DNA from: Pseudomonas sp. UYIF39
GTDB lineage: Bacteria; Pseudomonadota; Gammaproteobacteria; Pseudomonadales; Pseudomonadaceae
Direction: 5' to 3'
Assembly (NCBI RefSeq): GCF_029963765.1
Contig: NZ_JALBYU010000026.1
Location: 1 to 64,000, forward strand
DNA: 64,000 bases
In this document: piece by piece, positions 31,997 through 41,149 of the stretch
Numbering within the stretch: position 1 is the stretch's first letter
How the letters are laid out: each line of letters opens with the position of its first letter
Position numbers and translations under genes: made by a program
The notes under the pieces: model-generated
Database searches by the model: none
What the model saw: the letters and a program-made list of their open reading frames with translations, nothing else
Told to the model about the DNA's origin: nothing

Positions 31997-32314
31997 TCAA
32001 ACCGCGGGCGGTTTTCGCGCTGCTCGAGGCTTTTTCTCGTTGGCTTTTTCGCCCGGCGGGATGACCTTGGCGGCAGCCGCGGGCTTGGCTTTGGTTTTTG
32101 GCTCCGCTGCCTTGCCATTGGGTTTGCTGGCAGGGGTCTTGGTGGCGGCGGTTTTGCTGGCAGCGGCTTTTGGCGATTTGCTCGGTGCCAGGGCTTCGGC
32201 TTCAGCCAGCTTGCGGGCCATCTCCCAGTGGCGAGCGTCCTGGCCCTCGGGTTTTCCTTCCGATTCCCAAATCTGATAGGCGAATTCGCGGATGCGTTTA
32301 TCGTTAGTGCTCAT
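31997..32314 (-). CDS. DUF2934 domain protein with Lys/Ala/Pro-rich tail
   Basis: 105 residues. The N-terminal 40 form the DUF2934 helix pair (IREFAYQIWESEGKPEGQDARHWEMARKL). The remainder is a low-complexity tail of Ala, Lys, Pro and Thr (KTAATKTPASKPNGKAAEPKT), strongly basic and probably disordered. A DUF2934 gene in this position between treY and glgX is conserved in pseudomonad trehalose clusters (as at PA2161, from memory). Its role is unknown; the basic tail might bind nucleic acid or an acidic partner. About 20 bases after treY and 110 before glgX, so part of the operon. Confidence 0.82.
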   Translation of the reverse strand: MSTNDKRIREFAYQIWESEGKPEGQDARHWEMARKLAEAEALAPSKSPKAAASKTAATKTPASKPNGKAAEPKTKAKPAAAAKVIPPGEKANEKKPRAARKPPAV

Positions 32315-32335
32315 CGCAATGCTCCTGAACTGAAC

Positions 32336-35119
32336 TCAAGGGGTAGTTTGGATAAAAACATTGATTGGGAAATCCCCTAGCGCGGCGCTGATGTTCAGCT
32401 CCCTTTGGGGTGTGACTGCGGTGCTTGAAAAAAGTCCCTTCAAATGTGCATCAGGGTGGGTGAACGGTAATTTCACCCGTGTATCGCCCCACAGCGGCGC
32501 GTCAATCCATGGCTCGGCACTGTTTTTCAGCAATTGGGCGCAGCGTATCGGTACGATCACGATGGCGCGTTTTCCTTCCAGCGAGCGAGCAAATGCGAGC
32601 ACCCGGTGAGCCTGGCTGCCGACGACTTCAAGGGCTTGATACGTCCCTCGCTGAAACAGCTCGGTGTGCTCCTGTCGCAGGTACAACACTTGAGCGATCA
32701 GCGCTTGTTTAATGCGCCCGTCCCGCCAGTCAGCCAACAGCTCGGGCAGTTCCAATGGCGTCTGCAACGACTGCTGACGGCTGGCGTAATCCACCGGCCG
32801 GCGGTTGTCAGGATCGACCAGCGAGAAATCCCAGTACTCGTTGCCCTGATACAGGTCAGGTACCCCCGGCACGGTCATGCGCAGCAAGGTTTGCGCCAAC
32901 CCGTTGAGGGCGCCGGGGACGGCGATGCTGTTGGCTGCTTTGCCGAGGGCAGTGCGTAACAGTTCACCTTCGGGGCTCAGAAGCAGACGTTGCAGGAAGT
33001 GCTGAACCGCTTGTTCGTAAGCTTCGTTCGGCGCGCTCCAGCTGCTTTGCAACTTGGCTTCGCGCAAGGCTTTCTGTTGCCACTGCCACATACGTTGAGT
33101 GTAGTGCTCCAGAGCTGCTTGATCATCACTGCGCAAATCGAGCGGCCAGCTGCCGAGGATCGCTTGATAGAGGATCAACTCATCGCCCGCAGTCGGCATC
33201 TGGTCATCATCGCGCAGGGGCCGGGCGAGGGCCTGCCAGAGCGTCACTTGCTCGGCGTACCAGGCACTGCGCTCGCTCAGCACCGCCAGGCGTGCGCGGG
33301 TGTCTTCGCCGCGTTTGTGGTCGTGGGTCGCGGTGGTCAGCAAATTATCGGGGAACGTTTCGAGACGGTTGATGCAAGCCTCATGGAAATCGGCCACCGG
33401 CGCGCTGAACTGCTCGGTGCTGAAGCCCACGTCATTGCGCGACAACAATGTCGCCGAGCGATAGAACGCGGTGTCCTCCACAGCCTTCGCCGCCGCCGGC
33501 GACGTCAGTTGCTGAAAACGCACACAGGCATGCTTGAGCATCTTGCGCGGCTGGCCCAACGGGCGTTTGCGCCACGGCTCACCCCCCAGCCAACTGGCCA
33601 GGCAATCGAGTACCGGCCAGTCGGCCTCGCCGAGGGTAAGCCTGGCACCGTCCATGGCTTGCTGGAAAAACACATCGTCTTCAGCCGACCGCCCACGGGG
33701 GCTGATATAGGTGCGGTACACCGGGAAATGCACGATCAGTTCCTGCAACGCCCGACGAATCGCACCGAGGGTCAGGTCGCGGGTCATCAGGTCATCCCGG
33801 GCCACTTGCAACAGGGCCTGGGCGACGCTTTCGAAGTCTCCTGCGAGGGAGCCGTTGAGGATCTGCTGGCGGGCCAGTTGCGCTTCCTGACAGAAATCGG
33901 CGGGCCGTTCGCTGTAGCGATTCCACAGTTCGCCCAGGGTGTCGGCGCCTTCGGGAGCGTGTTGAAGCAGCGACAACTGATTCATGAACTCGTAACCCGT
34001 GGTGCCATCCATCGACCAGTCACGGTGCAGGGTTTCACCTTCGCCGAGGATCTTCTCGACGTAGATTGGCAGATGCCGGTCCGGCGACAGGCTGTCGACC
34101 CGCCGCCGCAATTTGCGGCAGTAACCCCGAGGGTCGGCGAGGCCGTCGATGTGGTCGATGCGCAGACCGTCAACCAGGCCTTCGGCCACCAGCTCGAAGA
34201 TTTTCGCGTGGGTGGCTTCGAACACGGCGGGGCGTTCGACCCGCAGGCCGCCCAGTTCGTTGACATCGAAAAAACGCCGCCAGTTGATGTCATCTGCCGC
34301 CGTGCGCCAACTGGCCAGGCGATAACTTTGGAGTTCAAGCAATTGGTGCAGGCGCTGGAAACCTTCGTCGGTGAGCGAGTCGTAAGCGCTGAGGTTTTGC
34401 TGGATGGCCTGCAGAATCGCCGGATCACTGGCCAGCTCACTCAGCTCTGCTTTCAGCGGCATCGCCAGACTGTGGGCGTCGGTCTGGTAACTCAAGGTGC
34501 TGAAACGGTCTGCCAGCGACTTGAGCGACTCGGCGCTCAGCGGGTCATCGGTCCTGAGCAGTTCGCCGTAATGGGTCGGGCAGATCGGGAAGTGATGCTC
34601 ATAGTGCTCGACATAAAACGCGCCCTTTTGCGCATCGAAGCGCAGGCGCAGGGTGCCGTCTTGCAAGGCAATGCCGTAGTCGCTGCCGAGGAAGGGCAAC
34701 AGCAACTGGCCTACCATCAACGGATCGGGCGAATGCCACTGGATATCGAAGAACTCGCCGTAAGGGCTCAGGCGCCCCCACTCCAGTAACTCCTGCCACC
34801 AGGGATTATCACCACCGCCGACGGCCATGTGGTTGGAGACGATGTCGAGGATCAGCCCCATGTTCAGCTCGCGCAATGCGCTGACCAAACGCCGCAGCGC
34901 CGCTTCGCCGCCCAGTTCCGGGTTGACCGTGGTCGGGTCCACGACGTCGTAGCCATGCATGGAACCGGCGCGAGCACTCAGTAGCGGTGACGCATAGACA
35001 TGGCTGATGCCCAGGCTGGCGAAGTACGGCACCAGCGGCACCGCATCGTCCAGCGTGAAGCCTTTATGGAACTGCAGCCGCAGGGTCGCCCGCAGCGGTT
35101 GGATAAGCGTTTGCTTCAT
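32336..35119 (-). CDS. treY: Maltooligosyltrehalose synthase TreY
   Basis: 927-residue GH13_26 enzyme that turns the reducing-end alpha-1,4 link of a malto-oligosaccharide into an alpha,alpha-1,1 link, giving the substrate of TreZ. Motifs: LRLQFHKGFTLDDAVPLVPYFASLGISHVYASPLL at the N-terminus, LDIVSNHM, and LRIDHIDGLADPRGY with the nucleophile Asp. The acid/base Glu is in IYVEKILGEGE and the third Asp region in TATHDHKRGEDTRARL. Longer than the usual 700-870 residues, as is common in Pseudomonas. The start overlaps the malQ stop by ATGA. Confidence 0.95.
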   Translation of the reverse strand: MKQTLIQPLRATLRLQFHKGFTLDDAVPLVPYFASLGISHVYASPLLSARAGSMHGYDVVDPTTVNPELGGEAALRRLVSALRELNMGLILDIVSNHMAVGGGDNPWWQELLEWGRLSPYGEFFDIQWHSPDPLMVGQLLLPFLGSDYGIALQDGTLRLRFDAQKGAFYVEHYEHHFPICPTHYGELLRTDDPLSAESLKSLADRFSTLSYQTDAHSLAMPLKAELSELASDPAILQAIQQNLSAYDSLTDEGFQRLHQLLELQSYRLASWRTAADDINWRRFFDVNELGGLRVERPAVFEATHAKIFELVAEGLVDGLRIDHIDGLADPRGYCRKLRRRVDSLSPDRHLPIYVEKILGEGETLHRDWSMDGTTGYEFMNQLSLLQHAPEGADTLGELWNRYSERPADFCQEAQLARQQILNGSLAGDFESVAQALLQVARDDLMTRDLTLGAIRRALQELIVHFPVYRTYISPRGRSAEDDVFFQQAMDGARLTLGEADWPVLDCLASWLGGEPWRKRPLGQPRKMLKHACVRFQQLTSPAAAKAVEDTAFYRSATLLSRNDVGFSTEQFSAPVADFHEACINRLETFPDNLLTTATHDHKRGEDTRARLAVLSERSAWYAEQVTLWQALARPLRDDDQMPTAGDELILYQAILGSWPLDLRSDDQAALEHYTQRMWQWQQKALREAKLQSSWSAPNEAYEQAVQHFLQRLLLSPEGELLRTALGKAANSIAVPGALNGLAQTLLRMTVPGVPDLYQGNEYWDFSLVDPDNRRPVDYASRQQSLQTPLELPELLADWRDGRIKQALIAQVLYLRQEHTELFQRGTYQALEVVGSQAHRVLAFARSLEGKRAIVIVPIRCAQLLKNSAEPWIDAPLWGDTRVKLPFTHPDAHLKGLFSSTAVTPQRELNISAALGDFPINVFIQTTP

Positions 35120-37194
35120 TGGTCACGCTCGGCCGCCTGAAGCCGCGCACAGGCAAGCAGTTCCAGGCGTCGGGCGGCGTCCGGGTCATCGAGCAAGGCT
35201 TCACTGTCGCCGGGCAAGCGTCGGGACCAGTTGGGGTGCGTGTCGGTGGTGCCGGGCAAATTGGCCTGCTGCTCGATGCCCAGGGCATCTTCCAGCGGCA
35301 GCAACACCAGCGGCGCACGGGTATGACCGAGGAACCGTATCGCGGCGTCGAGCACCTGATCGGTTTCATGGGACTCTTCGCGAAAGTTCTGCGGGTCTTC
35401 GCTCAACACCCGGCGCAGGCCTTCACGCTCGCGTTCGCGGTGGTGGCGCCATTCGATTTCACCCGGGGCGTCAACCATGCCCAGTCGGGCGTTCCAGTCG
35501 ATATCGTGGCCATGCCACCAGCCATTGAGCGTCGGCAGGTCATGGGTGCTGGTGGTCGCGAGGGCGTTGTCCGGCCAGTCGAGAATCGTTTTGAAGTGCG
35601 CGTTGTCCTGCTCGAACAGCAGCACGCGCATGCCGAGGATCGAGCGGGCGATGAGCTTTTCTCGCAACCCATCCGCTACGGTGCCGAGGTCTTCACCGAG
35701 GACGATGGCTTGATGCCGATGGGACTCGAGGGTCAGCAAACGCAGCAGGTCGTCCACCGGGTAGTAGAGATAGGCGCCGTCGGCAGGTGACGCGCCATTG
35801 GGGATCACCCAAAGCCGTTGCAGGCCCATGACATGATCGATGCGCAGGCCACCGGCGTGAGCAAAATTGGCGCGGAGCATTTCGATGAAGGCACGAAAGC
35901 CATTGCGTATCAGACCTTCGGGCGAGAATGCGGAGATCCCCCAGCCCTGACCGGTGCGGTTAAGGATGTCGGGCGGTGCGCCCACGGTCAGCGAGGCGAG
36001 TAATTCGTCCTGACGACTCCAGGCCTGACTGCCACCGCCATCGGCACCCACCGCCAGATCGGCGATCAAGCCAATGCTCATGCCGGCGCTGCGGGCGGCG
36101 GTTTGTGCGCGCTCCAGGCAGCGTGTGATCAGCCATTGGCAGAAGGCAAAGAAGCCGATGCGTCCGGCGTTCTCTTCGGCGAATTCGGCGAGGGCCGCGC
36201 TGCGCGGGTTTTGCCATTGCTCGGGCCACTGCCGCCAGTCGAGACTTTCACCCTTGGCGGCGCGGGACTCTTGAATGGCTTCAAAGCGGCAGTGGTTTTC
36301 CAGGGCTTCGCCAGCGGCGTGGCGGAAGCTGCTGAAGTCGGCATGCAACGGGTGTTCACCCTGCACAAAGCCTTCGTACAACGCTTGCAACAGACGATGT
36401 TTGGCTTCGGCCGCCACCGGCCAATCAATCAACGGCAAGGCTTCAAGGTGCTTGAGTTCTGCCGCCAGGCCTGTGGCATCAATCGCAGTACGCAACGCTC
36501 CATCACCCAGGATGGCGCCCGGCGCGGCATATACACTGTTGAGAAATAAACGGCTGGAAGGCGAATACGGGCTGTAACGCTGAGTGTCGCTGCCGAACAT
36601 CGCATGCAGCGGACTGATCGCCAGCGCTTCAGCACCGCGCTCGCCGGCGACTCGGGCAAGGTCTTCCAGCGCCTGGGTATCGCCGAAACCACCATCGCCC
36701 GGACGACGCAGCGAGTACAACTGCACGCTAAGGCCCCAGGCGCGCGGTATCGGACTGTCGACGGCATCGCCGACGCTGTAGCAGCGCGTCGGTGCCACGG
36801 CCAACGTAAATTGTTGTCCGTCGATGCTGACATGTTGATAACCGATCGGGATCAGGCCGGGGAGTATCGCCTCGGCATCCAGTTTCAGGTTGAGTCGCGA
36901 GCCATCTTCGAGGTGGATCTCGCACGGTGTTTGCGGCTCAAAGTAATGCGCCAGGCTCAGGCCGACTCCGAAGTCTGCGGTCAGCAGCGGCGGCAGGTGT
37001 CGGGTCTGTTGCACCTGCTGCAGTTCCAGCAGGCTGGCGTCGATTTCCTGAGCGCTGCCGGCCGGGTGGCCGAGTCCGGTGAGGACGTTGCGTAACACTG
37101 ATGGGGCGACTTTCTGTGGGCGGCCGTTGGCGTCGATCCAGTCGACTGCCAGGCCTGCTCGGCTGGCCAGTATTTCCAGTTGCGCATCGCTCAT
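35116..37194 (-). CDS. malQ: 4-alpha-glucanotransferase MalQ (amylomaltase)
   Basis: 692-residue GH77 enzyme that disproportionates malto-oligosaccharides. GH77 signatures: RAWGLSVQLYSLRRPGDGGFGDTQALEDLAR, LRIDHVMGLQRLWVIPNGASPADGAYLYYP with the nucleophile Asp, VLGEDLGTVADGLREKL with the acid/base Glu, and TSTHDLPTLNGWW. The start at 37194 (MSDAQLEIL) lies on an ATGA overlap with the treZ stop and has GGAGAG upstream; the frame is open 20 residues further but is inside treZ. Overlaps treY at the other end, so treZ-malQ-treY are translationally coupled. Confidence 0.95.
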   Translation of the reverse strand: MSDAQLEILASRAGLAVDWIDANGRPQKVAPSVLRNVLTGLGHPAGSAQEIDASLLELQQVQQTRHLPPLLTADFGVGLSLAHYFEPQTPCEIHLEDGSRLNLKLDAEAILPGLIPIGYQHVSIDGQQFTLAVAPTRCYSVGDAVDSPIPRAWGLSVQLYSLRRPGDGGFGDTQALEDLARVAGERGAEALAISPLHAMFGSDTQRYSPYSPSSRLFLNSVYAAPGAILGDGALRTAIDATGLAAELKHLEALPLIDWPVAAEAKHRLLQALYEGFVQGEHPLHADFSSFRHAAGEALENHCRFEAIQESRAAKGESLDWRQWPEQWQNPRSAALAEFAEENAGRIGFFAFCQWLITRCLERAQTAARSAGMSIGLIADLAVGADGGGSQAWSRQDELLASLTVGAPPDILNRTGQGWGISAFSPEGLIRNGFRAFIEMLRANFAHAGGLRIDHVMGLQRLWVIPNGASPADGAYLYYPVDDLLRLLTLESHRHQAIVLGEDLGTVADGLREKLIARSILGMRVLLFEQDNAHFKTILDWPDNALATTSTHDLPTLNGWWHGHDIDWNARLGMVDAPGEIEWRHHREREREGLRRVLSEDPQNFREESHETDQVLDAAIRFLGHTRAPLVLLPLEDALGIEQQANLPGTTDTHPNWSRRLPGDSEALLDDPDAARRLELLACARLQAAERDQ

Positions 37195-38987
37195 GGGCGC
37201 TCTCCATCCGGGGTTAGCAAAGGGGCTGTGGCCGTGAGGCTGACTAGCGCGCAATACGGGGCAAGTGTGCCCTGATCCAACAGGCCGGCTGACTGTGGCG
37301 GGTATTCGAACAACAACGAAGCGTCGGCCTGTGGGGAGTGGACCACCGGCGTGTCGCTGAGGTTCAGGTCAATGCACAGCAGGCTGCCATCGCCCAGTCG
37401 CCAGCGCGCCGTTACTGCGCCTGCGCCCAGCACGTCCGCGCCCAATGCTTGAGCACCGGGCAGACGAGGAATGATCTGCTGATGGCGGATCTGCAACAGT
37501 TGGCGATACAGGTCGTGTATGGCGGATTGTCGGGTTGATGTCAGCTCGGGGCGTGAAGCCTCAAAGGTCTGGCGCGCGTTGGGGTCGGGAATCTGCTCGC
37601 GTTTGTGCGGATCAGCAAACGCGCTGAAGGCGGCAAACTCGTTACGTCGTCCCTCGCGGACCAACTTCGCGAGTTCACCGTGATGGCTGGTGAAGAACAG
37701 GAACGGTTGCTCGGCGGCGAACTCGTCGCCCATGAACATCAGCGGGATCATCGGTGACAACAGCAGCAAGGCGGTGGCTGCCTTGAGCGCATCGGGGTTG
37801 GCCAGTTGATGCAGCCGTTCGCCCAAGGCGCGGTTGCCGATCTGGTCGTGGTTTTGCAGAAACAGCACGAAAGCGCTGGGCGGCAAATGACCGCTGGGCT
37901 CACCGCGGGTTGTACCGTGACGGGTCACGTGGCCCTGAAACACAAAGCCCTTGCTCAGGCAGCGCGCCAGTTGTTCAGTGGGGTTTTGCGCATAGTCGGC
38001 GTAATAGGCGTCGGTTTCGCCGGTCAGCAGCACGTGCAAGGCGTTGTGGCCGTCGTCGTTCCACTGCGCGTCGAAGCCTTCTTCGAGCAGGCGGGCCTGG
38101 TTGTGTTCGTTTTCAACGGTCAGCCACACATGCCTGCCCGGATCGGTTTGCTGGCGAACCTTTTGCGCCAGTTCCTGAAGAAAGTCCGGGTCTTCAATGG
38201 CGTGCACCGCGTCCAGGCGCAAGCCATCGAAGCGGTACTCCAGCAACCACATCAACGCATTGTCGATGAAGAAGTCCCGCACCTCGCGCCGCCGGAAGTC
38301 GATGGCCGCGCCCCATGGGGTGTGCTTGTCTTCGCGGAAGAAGCCCTTGGCGTAGTGATGCAGGTAATTGCCGTCCGGGCCGAAGTGGTTGTAGACCACG
38401 TCGAGAATCACCGCCAGGCCAAGACCGTGGGCGGTGTCGATCAGGTGTTTGAGTTGTTCGGGAGTGCCATAGGAGGCTTGCGGCGCGTAGGGCAGAACCC
38501 CGTCGTAACCCCAATTGCGATCACCGGGGAACTGCGCCAGGGGCATCAGTTCGATCGCGCTGATGCCCAGCTCCACGAGGCGCGCCAAGTGCTGTTCGAC
38601 TTCGCTGAAGCCGCCGAGCGCACCGACGTGCAATTCGTAGATCACCGCCTCATTCCACGGCCGCCCGCGCCAGGCGCTGTGTTTCCATTGATAGGCAAGT
38701 GGATCGACCACCACGCTGTGGCAGTCGATATCACCGGCCTGCGCGCGGGAGGCCGGGTCGGGCACCGCAAGTTCCCCGTCGATGTTGTAGCGGTAACGCG
38801 TGCCGGCGGGGCAGCAGGTGTTGATCACGAACCAGCCATCTGCCTGAGGCAGGAGTGGCAAGGGCTGTCCATCTTCCAGTTCGACACTGACGTAAAACGC
38901 ATCTGGCGCCCACAAGGCAAAACGCGTGTGCTCTGCGTCCAGCATGATTGCGCCGTGGGGCCAGGTCTCAAGGGTCCGTAACGGCAT
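37191..38987 (-). CDS. treZ: Maltooligosyltrehalose trehalohydrolase TreZ
   Basis: 598-residue GH13_10 enzyme that cuts free trehalose from the maltooligosyltrehalose made by TreY. The N-terminal CBM48-like domain (FALWAPDAFYVSVELEDGQPLPL) is followed by AVIYELHVGALGGFSEVEQHL and VILDVVYNHFGPDGNYLHHY. The catalytic Asp is in FDGLRLDAVHAIED and the Glu in WLTVENEHNQARLL. FLQNHDQIGNRALGERL holds the third acid. Slight AGAGG site before the ATG; 13 bases downstream of glgA. No signal peptide; cytoplasmic. Confidence 0.95.
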   Translation of the reverse strand: MPLRTLETWPHGAIMLDAEHTRFALWAPDAFYVSVELEDGQPLPLLPQADGWFVINTCCPAGTRYRYNIDGELAVPDPASRAQAGDIDCHSVVVDPLAYQWKHSAWRGRPWNEAVIYELHVGALGGFSEVEQHLARLVELGISAIELMPLAQFPGDRNWGYDGVLPYAPQASYGTPEQLKHLIDTAHGLGLAVILDVVYNHFGPDGNYLHHYAKGFFREDKHTPWGAAIDFRRREVRDFFIDNALMWLLEYRFDGLRLDAVHAIEDPDFLQELAQKVRQQTDPGRHVWLTVENEHNQARLLEEGFDAQWNDDGHNALHVLLTGETDAYYADYAQNPTEQLARCLSKGFVFQGHVTRHGTTRGEPSGHLPPSAFVLFLQNHDQIGNRALGERLHQLANPDALKAATALLLLSPMIPLMFMGDEFAAEQPFLFFTSHHGELAKLVREGRRNEFAAFSAFADPHKREQIPDPNARQTFEASRPELTSTRQSAIHDLYRQLLQIRHQQIIPRLPGAQALGADVLGAGAVTARWRLGDGSLLCIDLNLSDTPVVHSPQADASLLFEYPPQSAGLLDQGTLAPYCALVSLTATAPLLTPDGERP

Positions 38988-39000
38988 CTATGAAAACCTC

Positions 39001-40587
39001 TTAATGTTTGCCCGATTTACCCAGTGCCTTGGTCACCAGTTTTTCGTAGAGTTCGGCGTACGGTTCGACCGCCTTGCACCAGTTGAAAGGCGCGGCCATG
39101 GCCCGGCAGCGCATGGCGTTGAGCAGGTCGGGGAAGGCAAAAACCTTGAAGGCCCGGCTCAGGGCTTCCTCGTAACTTTCGGCCGTGGATTCGTCGAACA
39201 GGAAACCGGTCACGCCGTTTTCAATGGTGTCGGCCAAACCCCCGGTATTACGTGCTACCGGCAACGAGCCGAAGCGCTGGGCGTACATCTGGCTCAGCCC
39301 GCAAGGCTCGTAACGCGAAGGCATCAGCAGGAAATCACTGCCGGCGAACATGCGACGGGCGTCGGTTTCGTTGAAACCGATGCGCACGCCGATCTGGCCT
39401 GGAAAGCGCAGGGCCAGCTCACGCATGGCTTGTTCTTCTTCCGGCTCGCCACGACCGATGATCGCGATTTGCCCGCCCGATTTGACGATGTACTCGGAGA
39501 CGGCTTCGGTCAGGTCCAGGCCTTTCTGATAGACCAGTCGCGAAACCACGGCGAACAGCGGACCTTCGCAGGCGTCCAGGCCGAACAGCTTACGCACGTG
39601 GGCGGCGTTGACCGCTTTGCCTTCCCAATCGCCAATTTTGAAGGGGCAGAACAGGTGCGGGTCGGTGGCGGCGTCCCAGCTTTCATCGATGCCGTTGGGA
39701 ATACCACTGAGCAGACCTTGCTGGGTCTTGGCGGAAAGAAAACCGTCGAGACCGCAGCCGAAGGCCGGGGTGGTGATTTCCTGGGCATAGGTGGCGCTGA
39801 CGGTGGTGATGTGGCTCGAATAAGCCATGCCGGCCTTGAGGAACGACATCTTGCCGTAGAACTCCATGCCTTCCTGTTGCAAAGCATGCAGGGGAATACC
39901 CAGTTCCGGGCACGAGCCAAGACTGGTCACGCCCTGATAGGCGAGGTTATGAATGGTGAACAGCGTCGGGGTGCGCTGTCCACGCCAGTGCATGTAAGCG
40001 GGCGCCAGGCCGGCAGGCCAGTCATGGGCGTGCACCAGGTCCGGGCACCAGTGAATTTGTGCAAGATTGGCGGCGATATCGGCGGCTGCCAGGCCCAGAC
40101 GGGCGAAACGGATGTGGTTGTCCGGCCAGTCGCGGCCGTTGTTGGCGCCGTAAGGCGAACCCTCGCGCTCGTAGAGCTCGGGGCAGATCAACACGTAAAT
40201 GACCAGACCATCAGGCATGTCCATGCGCCCGATCTTGCAGGGAGGCAACGCGGCGTGACCACCGAGCTCACCAATGATATGAATCGGATTTTCGCTATGC
40301 AGCACTTGCGGGTAACCGGGAATCAACACTCGCACATCGTGCAAGTGAGCCATGGCTCGCGGCAGTGCTGCGGAAACATCGCCCAGACCACCGGTTTTCA
40401 CCAGATCGGCGATCTCCGAGGTGACGAACAGCACTTTCTTCTTGTTAGGGTTCTGGCTGGCCACCGGCGTCAGCGTCTTGGTGCCGGGTACGCTGATCGA
40501 TTGGTGACTGGGGGCGCTCACAGCGCTCGTTTCGCCGACCTGCTGATGAGCACGTTCTCCCTGAATGTCTAAAGCCGCACTGATCAT
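39001..40587 (-). CDS. glgA: Glycogen synthase GlgA
   Basis: 528-residue GT5 glycosyltransferase that extends alpha-1,4-glucan from a nucleotide-glucose donor. The synthase core starts at KKKVLFVTSEIADLVKTGGLGDV (the KTGG donor-binding loop) near residue 50. The C-terminal half has VVSRLVYQKGLDL and PSRYEPCGLSQMYAQRFGSLPVARNTGGLADTI. Typical bacterial GlgA begins at the core, so about 48 N-terminal residues are an extra Ser/Thr/Gln-rich leader. The ATG at 40587 has GGGAGA seven bases upstream, which supports the long form. First gene of glgA-treZ-malQ-treY-DUF2934-glgX. Confidence 0.95.
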   Translation of the reverse strand: MISAALDIQGERAHQQVGETSAVSAPSHQSISVPGTKTLTPVASQNPNKKKVLFVTSEIADLVKTGGLGDVSAALPRAMAHLHDVRVLIPGYPQVLHSENPIHIIGELGGHAALPPCKIGRMDMPDGLVIYVLICPELYEREGSPYGANNGRDWPDNHIRFARLGLAAADIAANLAQIHWCPDLVHAHDWPAGLAPAYMHWRGQRTPTLFTIHNLAYQGVTSLGSCPELGIPLHALQQEGMEFYGKMSFLKAGMAYSSHITTVSATYAQEITTPAFGCGLDGFLSAKTQQGLLSGIPNGIDESWDAATDPHLFCPFKIGDWEGKAVNAAHVRKLFGLDACEGPLFAVVSRLVYQKGLDLTEAVSEYIVKSGGQIAIIGRGEPEEEQAMRELALRFPGQIGVRIGFNETDARRMFAGSDFLLMPSRYEPCGLSQMYAQRFGSLPVARNTGGLADTIENGVTGFLFDESTAESYEEALSRAFKVFAFPDLLNAMRCRAMAAPFNWCKAVEPYAELYEKLVTKALGKSGKH

Positions 40588-41149
40588 ATGAATCTCCCGT
40601 GTTGGTGATCTAATTCTTAGGTCTGGCAAAAACGGTGTTTCGTGGCCAATTCCTGTGGCCGGGCGCAAACGCGCTACGCATCGGTGAGCAAGCGCTGCCA
40701 ATACGATGAAGCAGAATGGCTGTTGAGATCGTTGCAAGGATTGCACCAGTCGCAACGCCCCACTCTTTAAGCTGACCCGTCACGACCGGTAAAAGTTTCG
40801 ACTTTCTTTCCGCTTTTTGACCGGCCGGTTTTGCCCCGCGGAAATGAGTCTAGGCCAGAACTTAGAGCGGGGGAGACTAGATGGCAAAATTGTTCGACAA
40901 TCGGTTTAAAGAGGTACGGACGTACCGTTTGGAGCGACAAACGCACCGACGAAGGGCATGTTTTTTTGCAGTTTTGCCTCAAAAAATATTCAAGCTGACA
41001 CATGAATGTGCGAAGCGCGGCAATGGTCGCGCACCGTTGTGGTGCGCGGCGGTCAGTCCCGTCTTTGGCCGAACCGCTGCCTTACAGCCGGCCATACTGC
41101 CTTGTTATAGTCCGGGCCTCATTTTCTACCCGGTAAAAGGATCACTGCC
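40588..41149. other. Divergent intergenic region glgA / crotonase
   Basis: 562 bases without a supportable gene. It carries the AlgU-like promoter candidate of the glgA operon (see separate entry) with a leader of about 180 bases. The other half, toward the crotonase gene, includes GC-rich AT-poor sequence and a possible -10 (TTATAGT near 41104) but no clear partner -35. No REP element here. Confidence 0.5.
40771..40799 (-). promoter_or_regulatory. AlgU-like (ECF sigma) promoter of the glgA operon
   Basis: On the minus strand GAAACTT (core AACTT), 17 bases, TCAGC. The -35 and following bases AACTTTTACCGG are the same as in the candidate promoter of the glgE operon, with the same 17-base spacer, although the rest of the spacers differ. 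Matches the AlgU/RpoE pattern with one mismatch in each box. Confidence 0.55.

Noticed and set aside
32990..34789. 599-codon plus-strand open frame opposite treY
   Set aside because: Antisense shadow of a gene with all catalytic motifs; no domain recognised.
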